Positions 1 through 12,493 are shown, counted from the stretch's first letter. The stretch: 42,500 bases of DNA from Mesostigma viride (GCA_009746045.1 RPFO01000751.1:1-42500), one strand, 5' to 3'. Program-made: numbers and translations. The notes: a model not told the origin generated them from the sequence alone.

Positions 1-669
1 TTGGACGAGAGCTGGAAACTTCCGCCCTCCTTCTCCTTTCGGTGATCCAGATCGTCCAGCTAAGTCGCCTACCCTACCTCGTCTAGTTTTGACATCACAA
101 GACACGCCAGGTGAGTTATCATGAGTCAACGTCGTGTTTTTACTGCGCCTTCCCATTCATCTAGTGATAATAGTTTAGCTAAGTATTACGTAGTTATTAC
201 CCTGGAAGGCCCACACTAAATCACTAATCGAAAATTACTTGGGAAATGTTGTCTCGGGCTGATGGACATGTGTGCCCCTCAATTGCGGAGTTAAATTGGA
301 TGTATAATTGAATGAAATACATTATTACATTCCATGCATCGATGCTCGAGTCATCGCGATATCTGAATATCTTACATAATTACAGACCCATCAATTGGAA
401 GATCAGAAAGCTCCAGTGCATCTGCTCTACGACCGGACGTCTCAATCGTACGTAGTGCTTTCGAGTTATAATTACCCTCAATGTATGTCTGGAAAATCCA
501 CGTGCAGGCAGTGTCAAATGCATGGTATATGAACTAGTTATGTACATGTCAAGATGATGACAGTCAAGCGAGGCCATACATGTTGACGGACAAGTGAGCC
601 TGTAGACCTACGTCGATCCCCAGTTCCTCGATGTCGTGCGCAGCCCCGATATCATCAGATTTCCAATCC

Positions 670-683
670 CCAACGGCCGTCGG
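670..683. repeat. Palindrome core copy, one mismatch
   Basis: CCAACGGCCGTCGG differs from the perfect 14-bp palindrome at one base. It is followed by CTCCGC and then AAAA, which resembles the N6-GAAA arm of the better copies. Confidence 0.75.
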
Positions 684-1302
684 CTCCGCAAAATCCACGT
701 TCGCGATTAAACAGTGCAACCGCGAGGGCCGTTCTAACTTGTAATCCACCTATATAATGGGCTCCGTCTCGTCACCGTGCGTTCGCATCAACAGGACAGC
801 CACGGGTGTCGCGACGTCTCGGACGCTGTGCACTACACGCATCATCTCGGTCATCGCAGCCGTCGAGCACGTCACAAGCATCAATTATTCTCTGGACGAA
901 TTCTCGTGACCGTGTTGATATTAATGTCTGCCAACTTCACGACTGTGAACAGCAGCCTCACGCACGTCCGGTCCATCCGACTCCGTCAGGCGGTGTTGCG
1001 AATGGCGTCCTGCGTGCAAAAACCAGTACATGAAGGACAATAATGTTAGCCCGTTAGACAGATTTGTCTGTGGTTCCGCTTACAGCAGTACTAATCACCC
1101 GTTACGCGGATTTCGGGCAAGTGGGTATCCTCCTACATTACATGTATCCAATTATGGACGGGAGATTTAAAATGGGAAACAAGTATCAGCGAACCCAGAA
1201 TCAAGGTATCCACGCAACGGTTTTGAATAAACGGCTATGTACATAGAGACACAATGAACTGAACAAAACTTTAGTAGCTCACTCGTCGTTCACTTGTTAG
1301 TC

Positions 1303-1421
1303 GTAACGGAGGCAGTCATTCAGTCAGTTTGCAAGTTCAGTTGGCAAGTACGGAAACACACGCAAGTGCGTAACGGAGGCAGTCAGTCAGTCAGTTTGCA
1401 AGTGCAGTTGGCAAGTACGGA
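1303..1421. repeat. 67-bp tandem duplication
   Basis: A segment beginning GTAACGGAGGCAGTCA and running through TTTGCAAG and CAGTTGGCAAGTACGGA occurs at 1303 and again at 1370, giving a period of 67 bp with a few differences. Internal CAGT tetramers (CATTCAGTCAGT versus CAGTCAGTCAGT) show a smaller slippage layer. No function is apparent. Confidence 0.8.
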
Positions 1422-1719
1422 CCACCAACCGCGTGTGTACGTCCATGATATCGCAATAATATAATCAAGAATAACAGGGGACGGTTAACGTATCCTTTAC
1501 GCAGCTTTTTCGTTCAGGGCATGTTGAAATAACGAAAGTGGGGTCAGGTGTTCGAACCCTCCAAGTGCCGAATTTTTTACGAACCAGCGCATTCACGAAC
1601 CTTGCACTGGGGACGCGGTGGACCATTACCCCGGCCTAATTCTAGCATTGTACACAAGGGGCGGTGGCTAGCAGTAAAGAAGGGCATCCTAGTCATAACG
1701 CTGGGCAAGTTTGAAAGCA

Positions 1720-1733
1720 CCAACGGCCGTTGA
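1720..1733. repeat. Palindrome core copy, last base changed
   Basis: CCAACGGCCGTTGA, one base from the perfect palindrome, followed by GTAGGAAAAAAA. The GAAA tetramer again falls close to 6 bp after the core. Confidence 0.75.
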
Positions 1734-1822
1734 GTAGGAAAAAAAAAGAGCAGGAGAAGAGCACGTCGACGTTTCAACAGCAAGACAAAAATATTAAACC
1801 CCGAGTACCAATGAAAATGCTT

Positions 1823-1884
1823 TCATGCATGTCCACCCCGACGAGGCACAAATTCATGCATGCCCACCCCGACGAGGCACAAAT
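1823..1884. repeat. 31-bp tandem duplication
   Basis: Two adjacent copies of a 31-bp unit (starting TCATGCATG, then CCACCCCGACGAGGCACAAAT) lie at 1823 and 1854 and differ at one base. Each carries CATGCATG. Confidence 0.8.
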
Positions 1885-1980
1885 TAATGAACGACAGATT
1901 TCTCACCCCCCCCCGGCACATGGCACAAGTGCCATCGCACGCACACACATTGTAGACAGGGTTATGAGAGTTTCGAGAGT

Positions 1981-1994
1981 CCAACGGCCGTTGG
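1981..1994. repeat. Perfect CCAACGGCCGTTGG palindrome with arms
   Basis: A perfect 14-bp palindrome preceded by TTTC at 6 bp and followed by GAAA at 6 bp, so it has the full extended dyad TTTC-N6-core-N6-GAAA. Confidence 0.9.
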
Positions 1995-2228
1995 CTCGGA
2001 GAAATTGACAGTACACCCGTAAAGACATTAAAATTATCACTTTGTTGTCTTATGTGTGCCTTGTCATTTCCCAAGGTCAAAAGCCGTCAACTTCTGCACC
2101 TCTTGTCCCTCCCACCCGTACGCACTAAGCATGCCCACCTTACACTACCACATGTGGCTCTTGAGAAAACTCCCCCCGACGATGCACATGTGCCATCTCA
2201 CGCACACACCTTCAGACAAGGCTATCAG

Positions 2229-2551
2229 TTTTTCGGAGTCCAACGGCCGTTGGCTCCGAGAAATGCTGTTACAACTCAAAATTACAATGGTGACATCCAC
2301 GAGCTAGTGGTACGCCGAACAAGTGCTTGTATGACATATGGCGACTGCCCGTGAGGAAAAGTCCACCACCACACACGGTCAGTTTTTTGAGTCCAACGGC
2401 CGTTGGCTCCGAGAAATGCTGTTACAACGCAAAATTACAATGGTGACATACATGAGCTAGTGGTACGCCGAACAAGTGCTTGTATGACATATGGCGACTG
2501 CCCGTGAGGAAAAGTCCACCACCACACACGGACAGTTTTTTGACTCCAACG
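2229..2551. repeat. 153-bp tandem repeat carrying the palindrome
   Basis: Palindrome cores at 2240-2253 and 2393-2406 are 153 bp apart, and the DNA following them is nearly identical over the whole period (GAGAAATGCTGTTACAAC, then GAACAAGTGCTTGTATGACA). A third copy begins 153 bp later at 2546 but stops after CCAACG, one base before the centre of the palindrome, and passes into unrelated sequence. The breakpoint of the duplication therefore falls at the palindrome. Confidence 0.88.
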
Positions 2552-2893
2552 CAAGAACAGACGTAATGCACACCAAGTGACCAAGTGGCAAGATAAAAAC
2601 ACCCTTGCCAATCTCTACCCACAAAAACTTAGCCCCGAAATCCGTAGCCCCGAAATCCGTAATTGATTTGTACATTGTAGATGACAATGCAGCGATCACA
2701 TGTATTCTGAAACCAACACGTTTTTACCTAGTTATCATGGTAACCAATTTATGGTTACCTAGTTATCCATGGCTAGAAAGTTGTTGTAAATACACGATGT
2801 GGCCACACACGCCATAGATGAAAATCATAACCAGCTCACGCACATGATCATGGAAGGGGACTCCATTGATCTCAAAAAAGAAAGCTCAAGACA

Positions 2894-2949
2894 CCCTACA
2901 CCCTACACCATACATCCTACAACCTACACCCTTAACTCTCCACCCTTAA
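2894..2949. repeat. Degenerate C-rich heptads, telomere-like
   Basis: Six consecutive 7-mers run in phase: CCCTACA, CCCTACA, CCATACA, TCCTACA, ACCTACA, CCCTTAA. After one diverged heptad another CCCTTAA follows. They resemble a degenerate C-strand of the plant-type telomere repeat CCCTAAA, but no unit is exact, so an interstitial relic or chance CA-rich DNA is equally possible. Confidence 0.4.
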
Positions 2950-2970
2950 AGCTTACGTGACCTTTTTTTC

Positions 2971-3039
2971 GGAGAAATGTCCGAGTGGAATGCTATGTAT
3001 GGGGTAACTTTCCCAAGGGTTCGAATCCCTCTTTCTCCA
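2971..3039 (+). pseudogene. tRNA-Ser-like relic lacking an anticodon arm
   Basis: The ends pair as a 7-bp acceptor stem (GGAGAAA at 2971-2977 with TTTCTCC at 3032-3038, then A). After it comes a D-arm-like TCCGAGTGG, and near the 3' end a canonical T arm, AAGGG-TTCGAAT-CCCTC, with four of five stem pairs, followed by TTTT after 3045 as a possible pol III stop. This pattern is that of a class II tRNA, most like serine. Only about 26 bases lie between D arm and T arm, and they do not fold into an anticodon stem with a 7-base loop. The whole is 69 nt, so it cannot be an ordinary functional tRNA. It is a deleted gene or a tRNA-derived element. Confidence 0.55.
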
Positions 3040-3145
3040 TTAGAGTTTTGTTTAGCTTCTATTCTCGTCTACACATAATTCACACGAAGTACGCTTGCAA
3101 ATACTTTATTACTATTTTGTTTGATATACTACACTAATATTATAA
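3040..3145. other. Unique spacer
   Basis: About 100 bp of AT-rich unique sequence between the tRNA-like relic and the start of the GT-rich DNA. Nothing recognised. Confidence 0.5.
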
Positions 3146-3320
3146 TTGTTGTGTGTGTGTGTTGTTCACGTGTGCGTGTGTGTGTTGTGTGTGTTGTGTG
3201 TGTTGTGCGTGTGCGTGTGCGTGTGCGTGTGCGTGTGCGTGTGCGTGTGCGTGTGCGTGTGCGTGTGTGTGTGTATATAATTTTTTGTTGTGTGTGTGTG
3301 TTGTGTGTTGTACGTGCAAG
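3146..3320. repeat. GT and GTGTGC microsatellite
   Basis: Interrupted (GT)n with TTGTGTG interruptions, then about ten uninterrupted GTGTGC hexamers (about 3207-3265), and a short AT-rich island (TATATAATTTTTTG near 3273) before the first 40-bp unit at 3321. It shares the alternating purine-pyrimidine character of the satellite and may be its source. Confidence 0.9.
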
Positions 3321-6300
3321 GTGTATGTACATGTGTGTGCAGCCGGCCCTTGCGTGCGCGGTGTGTGTACGTTTCTGTGCAGCCGCCCCTTGCGTGCGCG
3401 GTGTATGTACGTGTGTGTGCATGCCGACCCTTGCGTGCATGGTGTGTGTACGTGTGTGTGCAGCCGCCCCTTGCGTGCGCGGTGTATGTACATGTGTTTG
3501 CACTCGCCCCTTGCGTGCGCGGTGTATGTACGTGTGTGTGCAGCCGCCCCTTGCGTCCGCGGTGGATGTACGTGTGTGCAGCCGCCCCTTGCGTGCATGG
3601 TGTATGTACGTGTGTGTGCAGCCGCCCCTTGCGTGCGCGGTGTATGTACATGTGTGTGCATCCTTGTCCTTGCGTGCATGGTGTATGTACATGTGAGTGC
3701 CGTCGCCCCAACCGTGCATTGTGTATGTACGTGTGTGTGCAGCCGCCCCTTGCGTGCATGGTGTATGTACATGTGTTTGCACTCTCCCCTTGCGTGCGCG
3801 GTGTATGTACGTGTGTGTGCAGCCGCCCCTTGCGTGCGCGGTGGATGTACGTGTGTGCGCACTCGCCCCTTGCGTGCGCGGTGTATGTACGTGTGTGCGC
3901 ACTCGCCCCTTGCGTGCGCGGTGTATGTACGTGTGTGTGCAGCCGCCCCTTGCGTGCGCGGTGTATGTACATGTGTGTGCATCCTTGTCCTTGCGTGCAT
4001 GGTGTATGTACATGTGAGTGCCGTCGCCCCAACCGTGCATTGTGTATGTACGTGTGTGTGCAGCCGCCCCTTGCGTGCATGGTGTGTGTACATGTGTGTG
4101 CATCCTTGTCCTTCCGTGCATGGTGTATGTACATGTGTGTGCAGCCGCCCCTTGCGTGCGCGGTGTATGTACGTGTGTGTGCAGCCGCCCCTTGCGTGCA
4201 TGGTGTGTGTACATGTGTGTGCATCCTTGTCCTTGCGTGCATGGTGTGTGTACATGTGTGTGCAGCCGCCCCTTGCGTGCGCGGTGGATGTACATGTGCA
4301 GGCAGTTGCCCCTTGCGTGCGCGGTGTATGTACATGTGTTTGCACTCGCCCCTTGCGTGCGCGGTGTATGTACATGTGTGTGCAGCCGCCCCTTGCGTGC
4401 ATGGTGTATGTACATGTGTGTGCAGTCGCCCCGTGCGTGCGCAGTGTATGTACGTGTGTGTGCATGCCGGCCCTTGCGTGCATGGTGTGTGTACGTGTGT
4501 GTGCAGGCGCCCCTTGCATGCGCAGTGTATGTACGTGTGAGTGCAGCCGGCCCTTCCGTGCGCGGTGGATGTACATGTGTGGGCAGTCGCCCCGTGCGTG
4601 CGCAGTGTATGTACGTGTGTGTGCATGCCGGCCCTTGCGTGCATGGTGTGTGTACGTGTGTGTGCAGGCGCCCCTTGCATGCGCAGTGTATGTACGTGTG
4701 AGTGCAGCCGGCCCTTCCGTGCGCGGTGGATGTACATGTGTGGGCAGTTGCCCCTTGTGTGCGCGGTGTATGTACATGTGTTTGCACTCGCCCCTTGCGT
4801 GCGCGGTGGATGTACATGTGTGTGCAGCTGCCCCTTGCGTGCATGGTTTATGTACATGTGTGTGCAGTCGCCCCGTGCGTGCGCAGTGGATGTACGTGTG
4901 TGTGCAGCCGCCCCTTGCGTGCGCGGTGGATGTACATGTGCGGGCAGTTGCCCCTTGCGTGCGCGGTGTATGTACATGTGAGTGCAGCCGCCCCTTGCGT
5001 GCGCGGTGTATGTACGTGTGTGTGCAGCCGCCCCGTGGTTGCGCGGTGGATGTACATGTGAGTCCAGCCGTCCCTTCCGTGCATGGTGTGTGTACGTGTG
5101 TGTGCAGTTGCCCCTTGCGTGCGCAGTGTATGTACGTGTGTGTGCATGCCGGCCCTTGCGTGCATGGTGTATGTACGTGTGTGTGCAGCCGGCCCTTGCG
5201 TGCATGGTGTGTGTAGATGTGTGTTCATCCTTGTCCTTGCGTGCATGGTGTATGTACATGTGGGTGCAGCCGCCCCTTGCGTGCGCGGTGGATGTACATG
5301 TGCGGGCAGTTGCCCCTTGCGTGCGCGGTGTATGTACGTGTGTGTGCAGCCGGCCCTTGCGTGCGCGGTGTGTGTACATGTGTGTGCAGTTGCCCCTTGC
5401 GTGCGCGGTGTAGGTACGTGTCTGTGCAGCCGCCCCAAGCGTGCATGGTGTGTGTACGTGTGTGCAGCCGCCCCTTGCGTGCGCGGTGTATGCCAGTGAC
5501 AGTGTGTGCATGCCGGCCCTTGCGTGCATGGTGTGTGTAAGTGTGTGTGCAGCAGCCCCTTGCGTGCGCGGTGTAGGTACGTATGTGTGCAGCCGCCCCT
5601 TGCGTGCGCGGTGTATGTACGTGTTAATGCAGCCGGCCCTTGCGTGCGCAGTGTATGTCCAGGTGTGGGCAGTTGCCCCTTGCGTGCGCGGTGTATGTAC
5701 GTGTGTGTGCAGCCGCCCCTTGCGTGCATGGTGGGTGTACATGTGAGTGCAGCCGCCCCTTGCGTGCGCGGTGTGTGTACGTGTGTGTGCAGCCCCCCTT
5801 GCGTGCGCGGTGTAGGTACGTGTGTGTGCAGCCGCCCCAAGCGTGCATGGTGTGTGTACGTGTGTGCAGCCGCCCCTTGCGTGCGCGGTGTATGCCAGTG
5901 TGTGTGCATGCCGGCCCTTGCGTGCATGGTGTGTGTAAGTGTGTGTGCAGCCGCCCCTTGCGGGCGCGGTGTAGGTACGTATGTGTGCAGCCGCCCCTGG
6001 CGTGCATGGTGTATGTATGTGTGTGTGCAGCCGCCCCTTGCGTGCGCGGTGGATGTACGTGTGTGTGCAGCCACCCCTTGCATGCGCGGTGTATGTACGT
6101 GTGTGTGCAGCCGCCCCTTGCGTGCGCGGTGTAGGTACGTGTGTGTGCAGCCGCCCCAAGCGTGCATGGTGTGTGTAAGTGTGTGTGCAGCAGCCCCTTG
6201 CGTGCGCGGTGTAGGTACGTATGTGTGCAGCCGCCCCTGGCGTGCATGGTGTATGTATGTGTGTGTGCAGCCGCCCCTTGCGTGCGCGGTGTATGTACGT

Positions 6301-7239
6301 GTGTGTGCAGCCACCCCTTGCATGCGCGGTGTATGTACATGTGAGTGCCGTCGCCCCAAGCGTGCATTGTGTGTGTAAGTGTGTGTGCAGCAGCCCCTTG
6401 CGTGCGCGGTGTATGTACGTGAGTGTGCAGCCGCCCCGTGGTTGCGCGGTGGATGTACATGTGAGTGCAGCCGCCCCTTGTGTGCGCGGTGTAATATGTA
6501 CGTGTGTGTGCAGCCGTCCCTTGCGTGCGCGGTGTGTGTACGTGTGTGTGCAGCCGCCCCATGCGTGCACGGTGAGTGTAAGTGTGTGTGCAGCAGCCCC
6601 TTGCGTGCGCAGTGTATGTACATGTGAGTGCAGCCGCCCCAAGCGTGCGCGGTGTGTGTACATGTGTGTGCAGTTGCCCCTTGCGTGCGCGGTGGATGTA
6701 CGTGTGTGCATGCCGGCAATTGCGTGCATGGTGTGTGTACGTGTGTGTGCAGCCGCCCCTTGCGTGCGCGGTGTGTGTACGTGTGTGTGCACTTGCCCCT
6801 TGCGTGCGCGGTGGATGTACATGTGTGTGCAGCCGCCCCTTGCGTGCATGGTGTATGTACGTGTGTGTGCAGCCGCCCCTTGCGTGCGCGGTGTATGTAC
6901 GTGTGTGTGCAGCCGTCCCTTGCGTGCGCGGTGTGTGTACGTGTGTGTGCAGCCGCCCCATGCGTGCATGGTGAGTGTAAGTGTGTCTGCAGCCGGCCCT
7001 TGCGTGCGCGGTGTGTGTACATGTGAGTGCAGCCGCCCCAAGCGTGCGCGGTGTGTGTACATGTGTGTGCAGTTGCCCCTTGCGTGCGCGGTGGATGTAC
7101 GTGTGTGTGCATGCCGGCCCTTGCGTGCATGGTGTGTGTACGTGTGTGTGCAGCCGCCCCTTGCGTGCGCGGTGTATGTACATGTGTGTTCATCCTTGTC
7201 CTTGTGTGCATGGTGTAGGTACATGTGGGTGCAGGCGCC

Positions 7240-8920
7240 CCTTGCGTGCGCGGTGGATGTACATGTGCGGGCAGTTGCCCCTTGCGTGCGCGGTGTACGT
7301 ACATGTGAGTGCAGCCGCCCCTTGCGTGCGCGGTGTATGTACGTGTGTGTGCAGCCGCCCCTTGCGTGCGCGGTGTATGTACGTGTGTGTGCAGCCGCCC
7401 CGTGGTTGCGCGGTGGATGTACATGTGAGTGGAGCCGGTCCTTGCGTGGGCGGTGTATGTACGTGTGTGTGCAGCCGCCCCTTGCGTGCGTGGTGTGTGT
7501 ACATGTAAGTGCAGCCGCCCCTTGCGTGCGCGGTGTATGTACGTGTGTGTGCAGCCGTCCCTTGCGTGCGCGGTGTGTGTACGTGTGTGTGCAGCCGCCC
7601 CTTGCGTGCATGGTGAGTGTAAGTGTGTGTGCAGCCGCCCCTTGCGTGCATGGTGTATGTACGTGTGTGTGCAGCCGCCCCTTGCGTGCGCGGTGTATGT
7701 ACGTGTGTGTGCAGCCGTCCCTTGCGTGCGCGGTGTGTGTACGTGTGTGTGCAGCCGCCCCTTGCATGGGCGGTGTATGTACAATTGAGTGCAGCCGGCC
7801 CTTGCGTGCGCGGTGTATGTACATGTGTTTGCACTCGCCCCTTGCGTGCGCGGTGGATGTACATGTGTGTGCAGCCGAACCTTGCGTGCATGGTGTGTGT
7901 ACCTGTGCGTGAAGTCGCTCCTTGCGTGCATGGTGTGTGTACATGTGTGTGCAGCCGCCCCTTGCGTGCATGGTGTATGTACATGTGAGTGCCGTTGCCC
8001 CAAGCGTGCATTGTGTGTGTAAGTGTGTGTGCAGCCGGCCCTTGCGTGCATGGTGTGTGTACATGTGAGTGCAGCCGGCCCTTGCGTGCATGGTGTGTGT
8101 ACGTGTGTGTGCAGTTGCCCCTTGCGTGCGCGGTGTATGTACGTGTGTGTGCAGCCGGCCCTTGCGTGCGCGGTGTGTGTACATGTGTGGGCAGTTGCCC
8201 CTTGCGTGCGCGGTGGATGTACGTGTGTGTGCATGCCGGCAATTGCGTGCAAGGTGTGTGTACGTGTGTGTGCAGCCGCCCCTTGCGTGCGCGGTGTATG
8301 TACGTGTGTGTGCAGCCGCCCCTTGCGTGCGCGGTGTATGTACGTGTGTGTGCAGCCGCCCCGTGGTTGCGCGGTGGATGTACATGTAAGTGCAGCCGTC
8401 CCTTCCGTGCATGGTGTGTACGTGTGTGTGCAGTTGCCCCTTGTTTGCGCAGTGTATGTACGTGTGTGTGCATGCCGGCCCTTGCGTGCATGGTGTATGT
8501 ACGTGTGTGTTCATCCTTGTCCTTGCGTGCATGGTGTATGTACATGTGGGTGCAGGCGCCCCTTGCGTGCGCGGTGGATGTACATGTGCGGGCAGTGGGT
8601 GTGTGTGCATGCCAGCAATTGCGTGCATGGTGTGTGTACGTGTGTGTGCAGCCGCCCCTTGCGTGCGCAGTGTATGTACATGTGAGTGCAGCCGCCCCAA
8701 GCGTGCGCGGTGTGTGTACATGTGTGTGCAGTTGCCCCTTGCGTGCGCGGTGGATGTACGTGTGTGTGCATGCCGGCAATTGCGTGCATGGTGTGTGTAC
8801 GTGTGTGTGCAGCCGCCCCTTGCGTGCGCGGTGTGTGTACGTGTGTGTGCACTCGCCCCTTGCGTGCGCGGTGGATGTACATGTGTGTGCAGCCGCCCCT
8901 TGCGTGCATGGTGTATGTAC
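7240..8920. repeat. Satellite higher-order block, copy 1 (offset 3573)
   Basis: The succession of variant units from about 7240 to 8920 recurs from about 10813 to 12493 at a constant offset of 3573 bp, including rare markers such as GTGTACGTACATG, the GTGGAGCCGGTCC unit, the GAAGTCGCTCC unit and the GGGCAGTGGGTGTGTG junction. Boundaries are approximate because neighbouring units are similar anyway. Confidence 0.8.
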
Positions 8921-10390
8921 ATGTGTGTGCAGCCGCCCCTTGCGTGCGCGGTGTATGTACATGCGTGTGCATCCTTGTCCTTGCGTGCATGGTGTATGTA
9001 CATGTGAGTGCCGTCGCCCCAACCGTGCATTGTGTATGTACGTGTGTGTGCAGCCGCCCCTTGCGTGCATGGTGTGTGTACATGTGTGTGCATCCTTGTC
9101 CTTGCGTGCATGGTGTATGTACATGTGTTTGCACTCGCCCCTTGCGTGCGCGGTGTGTGTACGTGTGTGTGCAGCCGCCCCTTGCGTGCAGGGTGTGTGT
9201 ACATGTGTGTGCATCCTTGTCCTTGCGTGCATGGTGTGTGTACATGTGTGTGCAGCCGCCCCTTGCGTGCGCGGTGGATGTACATGTGCGGGCAGTTGCC
9301 CCTTGCGTGCGCGGTGTATGTACATGTGTTTGCACTCGCCCCTTGCGTGCGCGGTGTATGTACATGTGTGTGCAGCCGCCCCTTGCGTGCATGGTGTATG
9401 TACATGTGCTTGCACTGGCCCCGTGCGTGCGCGGTGGATGTACATGTGTGTGCAGCCGAACCTTGCGTGCATGGTGTGTGTACCTGTGCGTGAAGTCGCT
9501 CCTTGCGTGCATGGTGTGTGTACGTGTGTGTGCAGCCGCCCCTTGCGTGCATGGTGTATGTACATGTGAGTGCCGTTGCCCCAAGCGTGCATTGTGTGTG
9601 TATGTGTGTTTGCACTCGCCCCTTGCGTGCGCGGTGGATGTACATGTGTGTGCAGCCGCCCCTTGCGTGCATGGTTTATGTACATGTGTGTGCAGTCGCC
9701 CCGTGCGTGCGCAGTGGATGTACGTGTGTGTGCAGCCGCCCCGTGCGTGCATGGTGTGTGTACGTGTGTGTGCAGCAGCCCCTTGCGTGCGCGGTGTATG
9801 TACGTTTCTGTGCATGCCGGCCCTTGCGTGCATGGTGTATGTACATGTGCTTGCACTGGCCCCTTGCGTGCGCGGTGTATGTACGTGTGTGTGCAGCCGC
9901 CCCTTGCGTGCGCGGTGTATGTACGTGTGTGCGCACTCGCCCCTTGCGTGCGCGGTGTATGTACGTGTGTGTGCAGCCGCCCCTTGCGTGCGCGGTGTAT
10001 GTACATGTGTGTGCATCCTTGTCCTTGCGTGCATGGTGTATGTCAGTCGCCCCTTGCGTGCGCGGTGGATGTACATGTGTGTGCAGCCGCCCCTTGCGTG
10101 CATGGTGTGTTAATGTGTGTGTGCAGTTGCCCCTTGCGTGCGCGGTGGATGTACGTGTGTGTGCAGCCGTCCCTTGCGTGCGCGGTGTGTGTACGTGTGT
10201 GTGCAGCCGCCCCATGCGTGCATAGTGAGTGTAAGTGTGTGTGCAGCCGGCCCTTGCGTGCGCGGTGTGTGTACATGTGAGTGCAGCCGCCCCAAGCGTG
10301 CGCGGTGTGTGTACATGTGTGTGCAGTTGCCCCTTGCGTGCGCGGTGGATGTACGTGTGTGTGCATGCCGGCCCTTGCGTGCATGGTGTG

Positions 10391-11110
10391 TGTACGTGTG
10401 TGTGCAGCCGCCCCTTGCGTGCGCGGTGTGTGTACGTGTGTGTGCACTCGCCCCTTGCGTGCGCGGTGGATGTACATGTGCGGGCAGTTGCCCCTTGCGT
10501 GCGCGGTGTACGTACATGTGAGTGCAGCCGCCCCTTGCGTGCGCGGTGTATGTACGTGTGTGTGCAGCCGCCCCTTGCGTGCGCGGTGTATGTACGTGTG
10601 TGTGCAGCCGCCCCGTGGTTGCGCGGTGGATGTACATGTGAGTGGAGCCGGTCCTTGCGTGGGCGGTGTATGTACGTGTGTGTGCAGCCGCCCCTTGCGT
10701 GCGCGGTGTGTGTACATGTAAGTGCAGCCGCCCCTTGCGTGCGCAGTGTGTGTACGTGTGTGTGCAGCCGCCCCTTGCGTGCGCGGTGTGTGTACGTGTG
10801 TGTGCACTCGCCCCTTGCGTGCGCGGTGGATGTACATGTGCGGGCAGTTGCCCCTTGCGTGCGCGGTGTACGTACATGTGAGTGCAGCCGCCCCTTGCGT
10901 GCGCGGTGTATGTACGTGTGTGTGCAGCCGCCCCTTGCGTGCGCGGTGTATGTACGTGTGTGTGCAGCCGCCCCGTGGTTGCGCGGTGGATGTACATGTG
11001 AGTGGAGCCGGTCCTTGCGTGGGCGGTGTATGTACGTGTGTGTGCAGCCGCCCCTTGCGTGCGCGGTGTGTGTACATGTAAGTGCAGCCGCCCCTTGCGT
11101 GCGCGGTGTA
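10391..11110. repeat. 360-bp (9-unit) tandem duplication within the satellite
   Basis: The 360 bases from about 10391 are repeated from about 10751. Lines beginning at 10441 and 10801 are the same for well over 60 bases, including the GTGGAGCCGGTCC variant. Nine 40-bp units were duplicated as one block. Confidence 0.85.
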
Positions 11111-12493
11111 TGTACGTGTGTGTGCAGCCGTCCCTTGCGTGCGCGGTGTGTGTACGTGTGTGTGCAGCCGCCCCTTGCGTGCATGGTGAGTGTAAGTGTG
11201 TGTGCAGCAGCCCCTTGCGTGCGCAGTGTATGTACGTGTGTGTGCAGCCGCCCCTTGCGTGCGCGGTGTGTGTACTGTGTGTGCATGCCGGCCCTTGCGT
11301 GCATGGTGTGTGTACGTGTGTGTGCAGCTGCCCCTTGCATGGGCGGTGTATGTACAATTGAGTGCAGCCGGCCCTTGCGTGCGCGGTGTATGTACATGTG
11401 TTTGCACTCGCCCCTTGCGTGCGCGGTGGATGTACATGTGTGTGCAGCCGAACCTTGCGTGCATGGTGTGTGTACCTGTGCGTGAAGTCGCTCCTTGCGT
11501 GCATGGTGTGTGTACGTGTGTGTGCAGCCGCCCCTTGCGTGCATGGTGTATGTACATGTGAGTGCCGTTGCCCCAAGCGTGCATTGTGTGTGTAAGTGTG
11601 TGTGCAGCCGGCCCTTGCGTGCATGGTGTGTGTACATGTGAGTGCAGCCGGCCCTTGCGTGCATGGTGTGTGTACGTGTGTGTGCAGTTGCCCCTTGCGT
11701 GCGCGGTGTATGTACGTGTGTGTGCAGCCGGCCCTTGCGTGCGCGGTGTGTGTACATGTGTGGGCAGTTGCCCCTTGCGTGCGCGGTGGATGTACGTGTG
11801 TGTGCATGCCGGCAATTGCGTGCAAGGTGTGTGTACGTGTGTGTGCAGCCGCCCCTTGCGTGCGCGGTGTATGTACGTGTGTGTGCAGCCGCCCCTTGCG
11901 TGCGCGGTGTATGTACGTGTGTGTGCAGCCGCCCCGTGGTTGCGCGGTGGATGTACATGTAAGTGCAGCCGTCCCTTCCGTGCATGGTGTGTACGTGTGT
12001 GTGCAGTTGCCCCTTGCGTGCGCAGTGTATGTACGTGTGTGTGCATGCCGGCCCTTGCGTGCATGGTGTATGTACGTGTGTGTTCATCCTTGTCCTTGCG
12101 TGCATGGTGTATGTACATGTGGGTGCAGGCGCCCCTTGCGTGCGCGGTGGATGTACATGTGCGGGCAGTGGGTGTGTGTGCATGCCAGCAATTGCGTGCA
12201 TGGTGTGTGTACGTGTGTGTGCAGCCGCCCCTTGCGTGCGCAGTGTATGTACATGTGAGTGCAGCCGCCCCAAGCGTGCGCGGTGTGTGTACATGTGTGT
12301 GCAGTTGCCCCTTGCGTGCGCGGTGGATGTACGTGTGTGTGCATGCCGGCAATTGCGTGCATGGTGTGTGTACGTGTGTGTGCAGCCGCCCCTTGCGTGC
12401 GCGGTGTGTGTACGTGTGTGTGCACTCGCCCCTTGCGTGCGCGGTGGATGTACATGTGTGTGCAGCCGCCCCTTGCGTGCATGGTGTATGTAC
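10813..12493. repeat. Satellite higher-order block, copy 2 (offset 3573)
   Basis: Second copy of the 1.68-kb block first seen at about 7240-8920. Because it begins inside the 360-bp duplication, it points to a layered history of block copying. Confidence 0.8.

Larger units (their letters stand above)
1..2893. other. Non-coding left flank
   Basis: No open frame here is recognisable or longer than about 100 codons, and the short ones overlap on both strands without codon bias, so no gene is called. The stretch holds five copies of the CCAACGGCCGTTGG palindrome (670, 1720, 1981, 2240, 2393), one half copy (2546), and three local tandem duplications listed separately. The rest is unique sequence with no recognised function. 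Confidence 0.6.
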
